Of a stretch of 50,592 bases of DNA, positions 1-7,847 are shown in pieces. Position numbers and translations under genes: made by a program. Within the stretch, counting starts at the first letter, position 1, and every line of letters starts with the position of its first letter. The notes beneath the pieces are model-generated. The model was given only the letters and a program-made list of their open reading frames with translations, was not told the origin of the DNA and did not search any database. Origin of the DNA: an uncultured Pelagibacteraceae bacterium (GTDB lineage Bacteria > Pseudomonadota > Alphaproteobacteria > Pelagibacterales > Pelagibacteraceae); NCBI GenBank assembly GCA_902519455.1, contig CABYJT010000002.1, forward strand, positions 1 through 50,592. Direction: 5' to 3'.

Positions 1-2
1 AT

Positions 3-593
3 ATTTCTTTTGTTAGATTAGATAAACAATACAAAGGAAACTATAATATGGAATACCCTGATGCATATTTAACAAAATTAGGTTTTAATAATCCTAATAA
101 ATTGTATTTTGCTTGGGTTGATGTAGGACATAGAGATGGTGGACAAGGGAGCGTGCATCATGGATATATTTTTTTAAAAAGTAAATATAACCCAAGTAAA
201 AATAAAAGAATTCTAATTACCTTACATGAATTAATGCATGTAAATGGATTTGCTTGGCCATGCACAAAAGGAGCTAAAAAATCACACAAGTTTGGGACAA
301 TAATTGGAGGGCCTGACGGGGGAGACAAGTATAATTTGGGCTCATCATTGTATAATCATAAAGATCCTACTTGTCCTGATTTTAAAGATTCTGTTTTTTT
401 AGAACCGACTTCTAGTACACCATTTAATCCTGTATACTTGAAATGTGCAATGGCTGCAGAGGTTGGTCGAGGTATTTCTCCTGATAGTAATTATGAATGG
501 AGAGATAGATATTCTCATAAAAAACTAAAAAAAATTAAAAAGAAAAGAACTTGGTGTACATATAATAGATATAAAGATTTCAATAATTTTTAG
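3..593 (+). CDS. Secreted zincin-like metallopeptidase, 5' end cut by window edge
   Basis: I do not recognise a named family. The protein carries a zinc-protease HExxH motif (HELMH, codons at 225-239). An ATG exists at 48, but the frame stays open to the window edge. The residues before that ATG (ISFVRLDK) align with ITFLRVNR of the next gene, so the real start lies outside the window and this is a C-terminal part. It is a clear paralog of the downstream protein: both share HExxHxxG, a Cys 8 residues after the second motif His, another His 16 residues after it, and a C-terminal CPD..DSV..PTS.TPF.P block. Peptidase activity is inferred from the motif only. It ends 2 bases before the next start, so the two are probably cotranscribed. 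Confidence 0.75.
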   Translation: MSFVRLDKQYKGNYNMEYPDAYLTKLGFNNPNKLYFAWVDVGHRDGGQGSVHHGYIFLKSKYNPSKNKRILITLHELMHVNGFAWPCTKGAKKSHKFGTIIGGPDGGDKYNLGSSLYNHKDPTCPDFKDSVFLEPTSSTPFNPVYLKCAMAAEVGRGISPDSNYEWRDRYSHKKLKKIKKKRTWCTYNRYKDFNNF

Positions 594-595
594 AG

Positions 596-1585
596 ATGAA
601 AAAAATATTAATAATTTTTTTCTCATTAATTTTAATAATTTCAAATGCATATGCTGATAAATGCTATGATAGCGACACAACTCCTATAATTTTAGATAGC
701 GATAAAAAACTGGGTAGATTTTTTGAGGATCAACCAGATGTTAATGATGATTTTCAAGTTCATATTGTTTACACGTTATTAATGGATTCTAAAGATAAAG
801 AAGGGGATATAAATGGAGATGTAGAAAAATGGGTAGAAATTGCCGATAATTGGATTTTGAAGAAAACTGCTAAAGCAAATAAAAAATCAAATTTCAATGA
901 TGGTGAAGGTCAAAAATTAAAATGGGATAGACGTGAAGACGGAAAGCTGGATATTACATTTCTTAGAGTTAACAGAACCAAAAAAGATATGAAAAAATCT
1001 AAATGGGGAAGTTGTGGAAATATATTTGGAAGATCGATAATTAACAATGGTATGAATAATCCTAAAAAAATTTATTTTAACTTTGGAGACTTTAGTTATA
1101 AAGATTGGCCATTTTCTGGTGGGTTTCCAATATTCAATGTATTTTCTAAACATCAAAAAAAATGGCCACTTAATAATAAAGAAGTTGGATATTTTATTTT
1201 ACATGAAGTTTTACATGCTATGGGAGGAATTTATACATGTTCATCAAATTATATTGAAGGACATAATACTAAAAAAACAAAAGACATGATGAGCAGATCA
1301 GGCGATGGAACAAATCATACTTTAGATCCAAAGAATGATGATTATTGGGGTCATGACATTGAAAGTTGTCCAGATATGCAAGATAGTGTTTATTTTACTC
1401 CTACTTCAAATACTCCTTTTGACCCATTTGAATTAACCTGCCTTTCAAAAGATAAATGGAAAGTTACTAAACATGATTATATAAAATTTGAACCTGAAGA
1501 AGGTATTGGATATCAATGTTTTTATGCTAGAAGAGATGTTACTGCATCTTGGGAGGATGAGCTAGACATTTATCAAGAAAACTAA
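596..1585 (+). CDS. Secreted zincin-like metallopeptidase, tandem paralog
   Basis: This 329-residue protein begins with a signal peptide (basic MKK, a hydrophobic stretch, cleavage after about NAYA), so it should be exported to the periplasm or beyond. A zinc-protease-like motif HEVLH lies at residues 203-207, followed by Gly210, Cys215 and His223. An MMS sequence further on could serve as a metzincin-like Met-turn. The spacing to the third His is longer than the classical HExxHxxGxxH, and the same spacing occurs in the upstream paralog. Several cysteines conserved between the two suggest disulfides. The family is not one I can name; substrate and activity are unknown. It ends 2 bases before the stop of a convergent gene. 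Confidence 0.78.
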   Translation: MKKILIIFFSLILIISNAYADKCYDSDTTPIILDSDKKLGRFFEDQPDVNDDFQVHIVYTLLMDSKDKEGDINGDVEKWVEIADNWILKKTAKANKKSNFNDGEGQKLKWDRREDGKLDITFLRVNRTKKDMKKSKWGSCGNIFGRSIINNGMNNPKKIYFNFGDFSYKDWPFSGGFPIFNVFSKHQKKWPLNNKEVGYFILHEVLHAMGGIYTCSSNYIEGHNTKKTKDMMSRSGDGTNHTLDPKNDDYWGHDIESCPDMQDSVYFTPTSNTPFDPFELTCLSKDKWKVTKHDYIKFEPEEGIGYQCFYARRDVTASWEDELDIYQEN

Positions 1586-1586
1586 T

Positions 1587-1790
1587 TTATCTAAAAAGCA
1601 AATCATTAACAGAATAAATAATTAATCCTAAAATAATTACAAAAAATATTAAAAAAGCTATTTGTTCACTAACTTTTTTAGTAACTCTAATTTCACCCTT
1701 CTTAAATTTTCTGATTTGGAAAATGCCAAATCTCATTACCGCTAAGCCACCTAATACAAATGCTACAGCAATAATAAATCCAGTTAACAT
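1587..1790 (-). CDS. Small two-helix membrane protein, unknown function
   Basis: This 67-residue protein has two predicted transmembrane segments: a Gly/Ala-rich N-terminal helix (about residues 3-20) and a second one (about 45-62). They are joined by a basic, Lys/Arg-rich loop that should face the cytoplasm. It lies 3 bases downstream of the flavin-binding protein gene on the same strand and converges tail to tail on the zincin pair. I can assign no function. Its operon position suggests cotranscription with the two oxidoreductase-like genes upstream. Confidence 0.6.
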   Translation of the reverse strand: MLTGFIIAVAFVLGGLAVMRFGIFQIRKFKKGEIRVTKKVSEQIAFLIFFVIILGLIIYSVNDLLFR

Positions 1791-1793
1791 TTT

Positions 1794-2399
1794 TTACGGA
1801 ATGAGCCAGTTTTGATTTTCATTTATAATATCAAATCTTGCTCTTCTATGACCTTTTGCTGCAAGATAAAGCCATTCAATACTTTCAATTTTACATTGTA
1901 TTACCGTAAAGTTTTTATAACCTTCTTCACTTTGTTCCATTGTAAATCCTGACTTTTCAATATCTTCACTTAAACCTGAGCTTGGTTTATCCGTTTCTGT
2001 TCCTGGTCCATTGTTTACTAAATAACATTTTCGACTCACGTGAGCAGTTTTTGACCATGATTCCTCAGTTATTTCATTATTATGATTGACAACACATTTA
2101 ACTTTAACCCTAAGTTGAATCTTTTCCTCTTTATCATAAAATATAAGTGCTGCACTGCTGTTTTTTTTTAACTTTGGAATTTTATCAGATCTAATATCAC
2201 TATGAAATTGAATTAAATTATTTGATTGATCTGATTTTCTAAGAACTACAATCCTTCCATCAAAGTCTGATTGATCTCCACAAACAAAAACTGGAATTCG
2301 AAAAGGTGATGATCTATTGGTGACTGCATCATCAAGCATTGACCAAATTTTTTTCTTTATTTCAGAAAAGTCCTCATAGTATGGGACAGTATTTGACAT
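1794..2399 (-). CDS. Pyridoxamine 5'-phosphate oxidase-like flavin-binding protein
   Basis: About 201 residues, resembling the Alr4036-type FMN-binding split-barrel group of the PNP oxidase family: the N-terminal part reads like the flavin-binding barrel (GRIVVLRK, then a stretch resembling FHSDIRSDKIPKL) and the C-terminal part ends in a basic region after SIEWLYL. Family members bind FMN or F420; the true substrate is unknown, so pdxH is not assigned. A longer frame starts at 2429, but that would overlap the end of the upstream dehydrogenase by 26 bases. The internal ATG at 2399 (MSNTVPYY) lies 4 bases after that gene's end and fits better. It appears to be in an operon with the dehydrogenase. 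Confidence 0.7.
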   Translation of the reverse strand: MSNTVPYYEDFSEIKKKIWSMLDDAVTNRSSPFRIPVFVCGDQSDFDGRIVVLRKSDQSNNLIQFHSDIRSDKIPKLKKNSSAALIFYDKEEKIQLRVKVKCVVNHNNEITEESWSKTAHVSRKCYLVNNGPGTETDKPSSGLSEDIEKSGFTMEQSEEGYKNFTVIQCKIESIEWLYLAAKGHRRARFDIINENQNWLIP

Positions 2400-2403
2400 A
2401 GGA

Positions 2404-3279
2404 TTATTTCTTTTTTTTAAGTCTAGCAATCAGACTAGAGCTATCCCAACGGTTACCACCCATTTTTTGAACATCTGCATAATATTCATCAACTATTTCA
2501 GTAATTGGAACTGGTGAACCATTTCTCTTTGCTTCCTCAATTACAATTTTTAGATCTTTTCTCATCCAATCTACAGCAAAACCATAGTCAAATTTATCTT
2601 CAACCATAGTTTTATATCTGTTTTCCATCTGCCAAGATTGAGCAGCACCTTTAGAAATTGTCTCCATTACTTTATCAATATCTAAACCAGCATTTATTCC
2701 AAAATTGATAGCTTCTGATAAACCTTGAACAACTCCTGCAATACACATTTGGTTCATCATTTTGGTTAGTTGACCACTTCCTGATGGACCAATTAATTTT
2801 ACTTTTTTACTATAGCAATCAATTACTGGTTCTGCTTTTTTGAATGCTTCCTCATCACCCCCTATCATGACAGTCAATATTCCACCTTCTGCTCCAGATT
2901 GCCCCCCAGAAATTGGGGCATCTAAAAATGCAAATCCTTTTTCTTTGGCATTTTTATAAAGTTCTCTGGATACTTCTGCTGATACTGTTGAATTATCTAC
3001 ATAGATCGAACCTTCTTTAGCACTATGATATAAACCATTTTCACCCAAAGTTACTTGTTTCAAATCTTCGTCATTACCTACACAAGTAAAAATAAAATCA
3101 GCACCTTCCGCAGCTTCTTTTGGTGTTGAAGCCATTTTACCTTTATATTCAGAAATCCATTTTTCAGCTTTGGCAGTTGTTCTATTAAAAACAGTTACAT
3201 TATGCCCAGCTTTTGATATATATCCAGCCATCGGATAACCCATTACCCCGAGACCTATGAAAGCAACATTACAAGTCAT
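2404..3279 (-). CDS. 3-hydroxyisobutyrate dehydrogenase / tartronate semialdehyde reductase family protein
   Basis: An NAD(P)-dependent beta-hydroxyacid dehydrogenase of 291 residues, the usual length. The N-terminal Rossmann motif GLGVMG is at residues 9-14, the substrate motif DAPISGG at 120-126, and the catalytic Lys in the KMMNQ motif at residue 173. Members reduce or oxidise short beta-hydroxyacids such as 3-hydroxyisobutyrate or tartronate semialdehyde; the exact substrate cannot be read from the sequence. Its ATG is only 11 bases from the start codon of the divergent MFS transporter, which might import a substrate. A second member of the family is at 45115-46119. Confidence 0.88.
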   Translation of the reverse strand: MTCNVAFIGLGVMGYPMAGYISKAGHNVTVFNRTTAKAEKWISEYKGKMASTPKEAAEGADFIFTCVGNDEDLKQVTLGENGLYHSAKEGSIYVDNSTVSAEVSRELYKNAKEKGFAFLDAPISGGQSGAEGGILTVMIGGDEEAFKKAEPVIDCYSKKVKLIGPSGSGQLTKMMNQMCIAGVVQGLSEAINFGINAGLDIDKVMETISKGAAQSWQMENRYKTMVEDKFDYGFAVDWMRKDLKIVIEEAKRNGSPVPITEIVDEYYADVQKMGGNRWDSSSLIARLKKKK

Positions 3280-3290
3280 AAATTATTTAT

Positions 3291-4499
3291 ATGTTTAAAA
3301 GTTTAAGTTTAAAAGTAATTATATTTGGTTTTATATTTACATTTTTTTCGTGTTTTGGACAGAGTTTTTTTATAGGTTTATTTAATTCAAGTATAAGAGA
3401 AACACTTTCTATAACACATGGACAATTTGGCACGATTTATGCATCTGCAACTCTATTTAGTAGCTTGCTTCTTATTTGGATTGGTAAAAAAATTGATGAT
3501 GTAAATGTGATAAAATTTGCTATCTTTGTTACAATACTTTTATCCTTTTCCTCTTTTTTCTTTTCCAAAATATCATCTGTAGCTTTTTTATTTGTTGCTA
3601 TTTTTTTAATGAGATTTTCTGGCCAAGGATTAATGTCTCACACAGCCTCAACTACCATTTCAAGATACTTTATAAAATCTAGAGGTAAAGCGTTAAGCAT
3701 TATATGGTTTGGTTTATCTTCTGCAGAATTTATAATGCCAGTACTAATAGTTTATCTTTTAACCCTGTTCGTTTGGCAAGATCTATGGGTAGCTTTTTCT
3801 TTATTAGTATTAATTTGTTTACCATTAGCATCTTATATTTTAGTTAAAGATGTGAAATTAGACACCAGGGAAAGTAATCAAAATGAAAATTTTAAAGAGG
3901 AAAATATTAAAAACTGGAAAAGAATTGAAGTTCTTGGTGATTATAGGTTTTACATTGTATCATTAAATATGTTGGCAATGCCATGGATAGCGACAGGAGT
4001 ATTTGTCTATCAGTCATTTGTTGCAAACTCCAAAGGGTGGGGTGAGTACACAATTGCACAATCTTTTATGTCTTACTCAATTTTTTCTGTAATTACTTTA
4101 ATTATTGCTGGTTATTTAATTGACAAGTTTACAAGTAGAAAATTACTAATATATATGAATATTCCATTACTATTAGGAACTTTAGTTATCATATATTTTG
4201 ATGCCCCACAGTCTGCTTTTTTATTTCTTGGATTAGTAGGAATATCTAATGGTCTTGCAAATTTATTAGGATCATCAACATGGGCAGAAATTTACGGTGT
4301 AAGATATATTGGATCAATAAAAGCATTAACTACTGCCTTGATGGTGTTTGCTACCGCTTTTGGCACAGCATTATTTGGTTTTTTTATTGATGCTGGATTT
4401 TCAATTGAAAAAATTGCTTTAATTGCTGCAATAGCAATTGCATGCTCTATAGCCTTACTTTTCATCATTAGAAAAAAATTAAATCCAATTTACATCTAA
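3291..4499 (+). CDS. Major facilitator superfamily transporter
   Basis: A 402-residue inner-membrane protein with about 12 hydrophobic segments in two halves and a charged central loop near residues 190-210, which is typical of MFS carriers. The first helix begins almost at once after a short basic start (MFKSLSLK), supporting the ATG at 3291. The substrate cannot be inferred from sequence alone; monocarboxylate-porter-type MFS proteins look broadly similar. It is divergently arranged with the beta-hydroxyacid dehydrogenase, with only 11 bases between the two start codons, so its promoter must lie inside that neighbour's coding sequence. It is followed 42 bases later by rpoZ. Confidence 0.85.
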   Translation: MFKSLSLKVIIFGFIFTFFSCFGQSFFIGLFNSSIRETLSITHGQFGTIYASATLFSSLLLIWIGKKIDDVNVIKFAIFVTILLSFSSFFFSKISSVAFLFVAIFLMRFSGQGLMSHTASTTISRYFIKSRGKALSIIWFGLSSAEFIMPVLIVYLLTLFVWQDLWVAFSLLVLICLPLASYILVKDVKLDTRESNQNENFKEENIKNWKRIEVLGDYRFYIVSLNMLAMPWIATGVFVYQSFVANSKGWGEYTIAQSFMSYSIFSVITLIIAGYLIDKFTSRKLLIYMNIPLLLGTLVIIYFDAPQSAFLFLGLVGISNGLANLLGSSTWAEIYGVRYIGSIKALTTALMVFATAFGTALFGFFIDAGFSIEKIALIAAIAIACSIALLFIIRKKLNPIYI

Positions 4500-4524
4500 T
4501 ACTGCTTGATTTTTTTATATTCGA

Positions 4525-4537
4525 GGTGTATCACACC
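4525..4537 (+). promoter_or_regulatory. Small hairpin over the rpoZ ribosome-binding region
   Basis: GGTGT-ATC-ACACC forms a 5-bp stem with a 3-base loop immediately before the rpoZ ATG at 4542. It includes part of the GAGG stretch (4523-4526) that would be the only Shine-Dalgarno-like sequence for this gene. It could tune translation, but a stem this short may be chance. Confidence 0.3.
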
Positions 4538-4541
4538 GTCC

Positions 4542-5060
4542 ATGGCAAGAGTAACAGTAGAAGATTGTATTGATAAAGTTGATAGTCCTTACGAATTGGT
4601 ACTGGTTGCAAAAGAAAGAGCAACACAACTTAATTCTGGATTAGAACCAACATTAGAAAGAGATAATGATAAAAATACTGTTATAGCATTAAGAGAAATT
4701 GCCGAAGAAACAATTAAAGTTCCAGATTTAACAGAGGCAGCAGTTTACAAATTAAGAAAACATGTAGAGCAAATAGATGACACTTCAGAGGATGAAGATG
4801 ATATAGGCGATGATTTTGAAAATCTTTATAAAGGAGAAATTTCAAAAAGTGGAGTGCCAATTCTTCCATCTAAAAGGGCTAGAAAAATTCCAGAGAAAAT
4901 TCAAGTTTCAAAAGATGATCTGTCTGAACTACAAAATACAACTGAACAACCTGCTTCTGATCCTCTAGAAGAAGCCCAAGATGAAGAAGTTGATATTTCT
5001 TTAGATGAAATGAAAGATCAAGAAGAGTCTGTACCTGATGAAACAGAAAACCAAGAATAA
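4542..5060 (+). CDS. rpoZ: RNA polymerase omega subunit with long acidic C-terminal tail
   Basis: The small omega subunit binds beta-prime and assists RNA polymerase assembly. The N-terminal [20 protein letters not shown] and the following ATQLNSG..P region with conserved N/D/K residues are the omega signature. The frame is open from a TTG at 4506, but family alignment puts the start at the ATG at 4542, giving 172 residues. That is longer than the roughly 90-130 residues usual for omega; the extra is a Glu/Asp-rich, probably disordered tail from about residue 80 onward. The gene sits alone between an MFS gene and a convergent CoA-transferase gene, whose stop is one base away. Confidence 0.9.
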   Translation: MARVTVEDCIDKVDSPYELVLVAKERATQLNSGLEPTLERDNDKNTVIALREIAEETIKVPDLTEAAVYKLRKHVEQIDDTSEDEDDIGDDFENLYKGEISKSGVPILPSKRARKIPEKIQVSKDDLSELQNTTEQPASDPLEEAQDEEVDISLDEMKDQEESVPDETENQE

Positions 5061-5061
5061 A

Positions 5062-6204
5062 TTAACTAAATTCCTTTATTATTTTTTCCCTGTGCTCATC
5101 TAAATCAGGGATATCACCTCTTGTATTTTCATCTTTATAGGTAGACATTTTGATTGGATTTCCAGCAGATTTAAATTCACCAATAATTTTATGGTATGAT
5201 TTTACAATCATATTTCTTTCTTGAACTTGAGGGTTTTCTACTGCTTGTTTAATATTAAAAATTGGTCCACATGGGATTTTTAATTCCTCCATTTCTTTGA
5301 CCCATTCATCTGTAGTTTTTAAATTTAATTGTTTTTCAAAAATTTCTTTTAATATATCCATATTTTCACATCGTAATGAATTTGAATTAAATCTTTCATC
5401 AATTGAAATCTCAGGAATTTTTAATACGTCACAAAGTTTTGCAAAAAGTTTATCATTTCCTGCAGCAATAATTATGTGACTATCTTTTGTTTTAAAAGCT
5501 TCAAAGGGAGCAATAGATGGATGTCTTGAACCCATTGGTCCTGGAATTTCATTCTTGGAAAGATACCTTGCAATTGCATTTTCTAAAATTGCAATTTGAC
5601 AATCTAACATTGAAACATCAATGAATGCACCCTTGCCAGTTTTTTGCCTATCGTACAAAGCTGCATTAATTCCAATTGCCGTAAATAGACCAGCAGTAAT
5701 GTCTCCGATAGATGTTCCAACTCTTGTAGGTTCAGAATTGGGATGACCAGTAACACTCATTAAACCTCCCATTCCCTGAACTACCATATCGTAAGCAGGA
5801 AGTTCTTTTAATGGTCCGGTTTGTCCAAAACCAGATGCTGATGCATAAATTAGTTTAGGGTATTTATTACTTAAATCTTTCCAACCAAAACCCCATTTGT
5901 CTAATGTTCCAGGCTTAAAATTTTCTACTAAAATATCTGCTTTGGATAAGATTTTATCAAAAATTTTTTTGTCATCCTCGTTTTTCAAGTTTAAAGCAAT
6001 ACTTTCTTTACCTCTATTTAAGGACATAAAGTATGCAGAATAATCTTTAACAAAAGGCCCAAATTTCCGAGAGTCGTCACCTGTTTCTGGTGCTTCAATT
6101 TTTATAACTCTCGCACCTAAATCTGAGAGTATCATCGTACAATAAGGTCCTACTAAAACCCTTGTTAAATCAACAACTAATAAATTTTTTAATGGTCCAT
6201 CCAT
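5062..6204 (-). CDS. Family III CoA-transferase (CaiB/BaiF type)
   Basis: A 380-residue protein of the CaiB/BaiF (formyl-CoA transferase) family, which moves CoA from an acyl-CoA to a carboxylate without a covalent ping-pong intermediate. Signatures are the N-terminal LVVDLTRVLVGPYCTMILSD and KIE in the CoA-binding fold, the SLNRGKES strand, VENFKPG, and a central D(V)SMLD segment. It is divergent from the TRAP transporter operon that ends in malonyl-CoA decarboxylase, so I infer that it activates a dicarboxylate such as malonate to its CoA ester. The donor and acceptor are not shown by sequence. A good sigma-70-like promoter lies directly upstream on the minus strand. Confidence 0.88.
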   Translation of the reverse strand: MDGPLKNLLVVDLTRVLVGPYCTMILSDLGARVIKIEAPETGDDSRKFGPFVKDYSAYFMSLNRGKESIALNLKNEDDKKIFDKILSKADILVENFKPGTLDKWGFGWKDLSNKYPKLIYASASGFGQTGPLKELPAYDMVVQGMGGLMSVTGHPNSEPTRVGTSIGDITAGLFTAIGINAALYDRQKTGKGAFIDVSMLDCQIAILENAIARYLSKNEIPGPMGSRHPSIAPFEAFKTKDSHIIIAAGNDKLFAKLCDVLKIPEISIDERFNSNSLRCENMDILKEIFEKQLNLKTTDEWVKEMEELKIPCGPIFNIKQAVENPQVQERNMIVKSYHKIIGEFKSAGNPIKMSTYKDENTRGDIPDLDEHREKIIKEFS

Positions 6205-6224
6205 AATTAAATATATGACATTTC

Positions 6225-6253
6225 CTTATATTGACTCTTACTAATAAGTTCAA
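6225..6253 (-). promoter_or_regulatory. Promoter for the CoA-transferase gene
   Basis: Read on the minus strand, TTGAAC (6253-6248) and TATAAG (6230-6225) are 17 bases apart. The predicted transcript start near 6218 gives a leader of about 14 bases with no clear Shine-Dalgarno sequence. The elements interleave with those of the divergent TRAP promoter. Confidence 0.6.
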
Positions 6254-6259
6254 TTTAAT
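6231..6259 (+). promoter_or_regulatory. Promoter for the dctPQM operon
   Basis: TTGACT (6231-6236) and TTTAAT (6254-6259) are 17 bases apart, followed by a strong ribosome-binding site (AGAGGGG, 6281-6287) before the dctP ATG at 6293. Its -35 abuts the -10 of the divergent CoA-transferase promoter and vice versa. The shared spacer 6231-6253 is an imperfect dyad (TTGA..CTTA-CTAA-TAAG..TCAA) that could be an operator. Confidence 0.65.
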
Positions 6260-6292
6260 ATGTTTATTAAATTAATTTAAAGAGGGGAAAAC

Positions 6293-7303
6293 ATGTTTAA
6301 AAAAATAAGTTTTTATTTCACAACATTATTTTTAGCTTTCTCATTAATTGGATCAGCTTATGCTGTGACACTAAAGGCTAGTCACCAATGGCCAGGTACT
6401 CCAAGAGCTGATGGTTCTTTTGATCCAAGACATGAAATGGTTCAAATAATTGCTGATGAAGTAAAAAAAGCAGGTGTGGATTTGGATATTAGAATTTATC
6501 CAGCAAAGTCACTTTATAAACCAAAAGAACAATGGAAGCCAATGACTACTGGTCAGCTAGATATTTCTGCATTTCCATTAGCATATGCATCTAAATTTCA
6601 TCCTGAATTTGATGCAACACTAATGCCAGGAACAGTAAAAAATCATGATCATGCCTTAAGATTTAATAAAGGTCCAATGATGACAGAGATTAAAAGAATA
6701 ATTAACGATGCTGGTGTAGTTGTGTTATCTGATGCTTGGCTTGGTGGTGGATTTGCATCAAAATCTAAATGCATTAAAAATCCATCAGATGCTAAAGGAC
6801 AGGTAATGAGAGCAGCTGGTAAAGCATTTAACCAAATGTTAGAAGCAGCAGGTGCGGGTATTCAAAGTATGCCTTCATCTGAAATTTATACTGGACTACA
6901 AACAGGAGTACTAACTGGTGCAAATACTAGTTCAGGAAGTTTTGTAAGTTACAAAATTTATGAACAAGTATCTTGCGCAACACCTCCAGGAAAATTTGGA
7001 TTATGGTTTATGTATGAGCCAATTTTAATGTCAAAGATGAGTTTTGATAAATTAAATTCAAAACAACAAAATGCTTTAATGGCAGCAGGTAAAGTTGCTG
7101 AGAAATATATGACTGCGCAAGTCGAAAATCTAGATAAAAAATTTGAAGATGCATACAAAGCAGCAGGAGTAAAGTTAGTATATATGGATGCAAACGACCA
7201 TGCAGCTTGGGTTGAGATTGCAAAACAATCTTCTCACAAAGCATTTGCTGAAAAAGTTCCAGGTGGCGATAAGCTGATGGAAATGGCTTTGGCAGTTAAA
7301 TAA
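6293..7303 (+). CDS. dctP: TRAP transporter periplasmic solute-binding protein (DctP family)
   Basis: The solute receptor of a tripartite ATP-independent periplasmic transporter. The 336-residue protein starts with a signal peptide (cleavage after about GSAYA), then the DctP fold beginning with TLKASHQWPG, and the conserved G-[LI]-Q-TG-type stretch near IYTGLQTGVLTGAN. Family members bind organic acids using an arginine; which acid is not obvious. The adjacent permeases and malonyl-CoA decarboxylase point to a dicarboxylate. It has the strongest ribosome-binding site of the locus and is followed by an intergenic terminator hairpin, a layout that gives more receptor than permease. Confidence 0.92.
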   Translation: MFKKISFYFTTLFLAFSLIGSAYAVTLKASHQWPGTPRADGSFDPRHEMVQIIADEVKKAGVDLDIRIYPAKSLYKPKEQWKPMTTGQLDISAFPLAYASKFHPEFDATLMPGTVKNHDHALRFNKGPMMTEIKRIINDAGVVVLSDAWLGGGFASKSKCIKNPSDAKGQVMRAAGKAFNQMLEAAGAGIQSMPSSEIYTGLQTGVLTGANTSSGSFVSYKIYEQVSCATPPGKFGLWFMYEPILMSKMSFDKLNSKQQNALMAAGKVAEKYMTAQVENLDKKFEDAYKAAGVKLVYMDANDHAAWVEIAKQSSHKAFAEKVPGGDKLMEMALAVK

Positions 7304-7317
7304 AAAGATATATAAAG

Positions 7318-7352
7318 AACCCCTATTTAAAAATTAAATAGGGGTTTTTTTT
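7318..7352 (+). terminator. Intergenic terminator/attenuator between dctP and dctQ
   Basis: A perfect 13-bp stem: AACCCCTATTTAA (7318-7330), loop AAA, TTAAATAGGGGTT (7334-7346), and a run of eight T (7345-7352). The dctQ ATG follows directly at 7353. The only Shine-Dalgarno-like sequence for dctQ, AGGGG (7340-7344), is inside the descending stem, so the hairpin may both terminate transcription and mask dctQ translation. Confidence 0.9.
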
Positions 7353-7847
7353 ATGAAAGAAAAATATTTAAAATTTTGTAATTTTTCATCAAAGGCTTGT
7401 GGTGCTTTTGCTGTTCTAGCCTTAATATTATCTATTTTAGTAATTGTAGAGCTTGTCTTTGAAAGATATTTTTTTCAAAGAGCAATTACATGGCAAACTG
7501 AATTAGTTACCATGTTATTAGTCGCTTCAACTTTCATTGGAAGTGCCTATGTTTTAAGTGAAAAAGCTCATGTCAGCATGGAATGGATTTATGATTTTTT
7601 GTCCAAAAAAAACATACTGAAACTTAAAATATTTACATCGTTAATTAGTTTATTATTCTTTTTAATTTTATTCTATTTTGGATTTTTAATGGTTGAGGAA
7701 GCTTTCACCAAAAATTATTCAACCGGAACAGTTTGGGATCCACCTTTATGGATACCTTATTCTTCAATGATGATTGGAGCAGCTTTAATGATACTTCAGT
7801 ACATTGCTGAAATTATTAAACTTTTTGACGAAGAAGGTATTAATTAA
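7353..7847 (+). CDS. dctQ: TRAP transporter small permease (DctQ family)
   Basis: The four-helix small membrane subunit (164 residues, usual length). Hydrophobic segments lie near residues 16-35, 48-68, 90-110 and 125-148, with the family W(Q)TE motif (ITWQTELVTMLLV) between the first two. It partners DctM to form the sodium-driven permease. The ATG follows immediately after a terminator T-run, and its AGGGG ribosome-binding site is within that hairpin. Its stop overlaps the dctM start by one base (TAATG), indicating translational coupling. Confidence 0.9.
   Translation: MKEKYLKFCNFSSKACGAFAVLALILSILVIVELVFERYFFQRAITWQTELVTMLLVASTFIGSAYVLSEKAHVSMEWIYDFLSKKNILKLKIFTSLISLLFFLILFYFGFLMVEEAFTKNYSTGTVWDPPLWIPYSSMMIGAALMILQYIAEIIKLFDEEGIN

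Noticed and set aside
917-1156. Minus-strand and frame-shifted ORFs inside the second zincin gene
   Set aside because: They overlap a gene with signal peptide and paralog support and have no features of their own.
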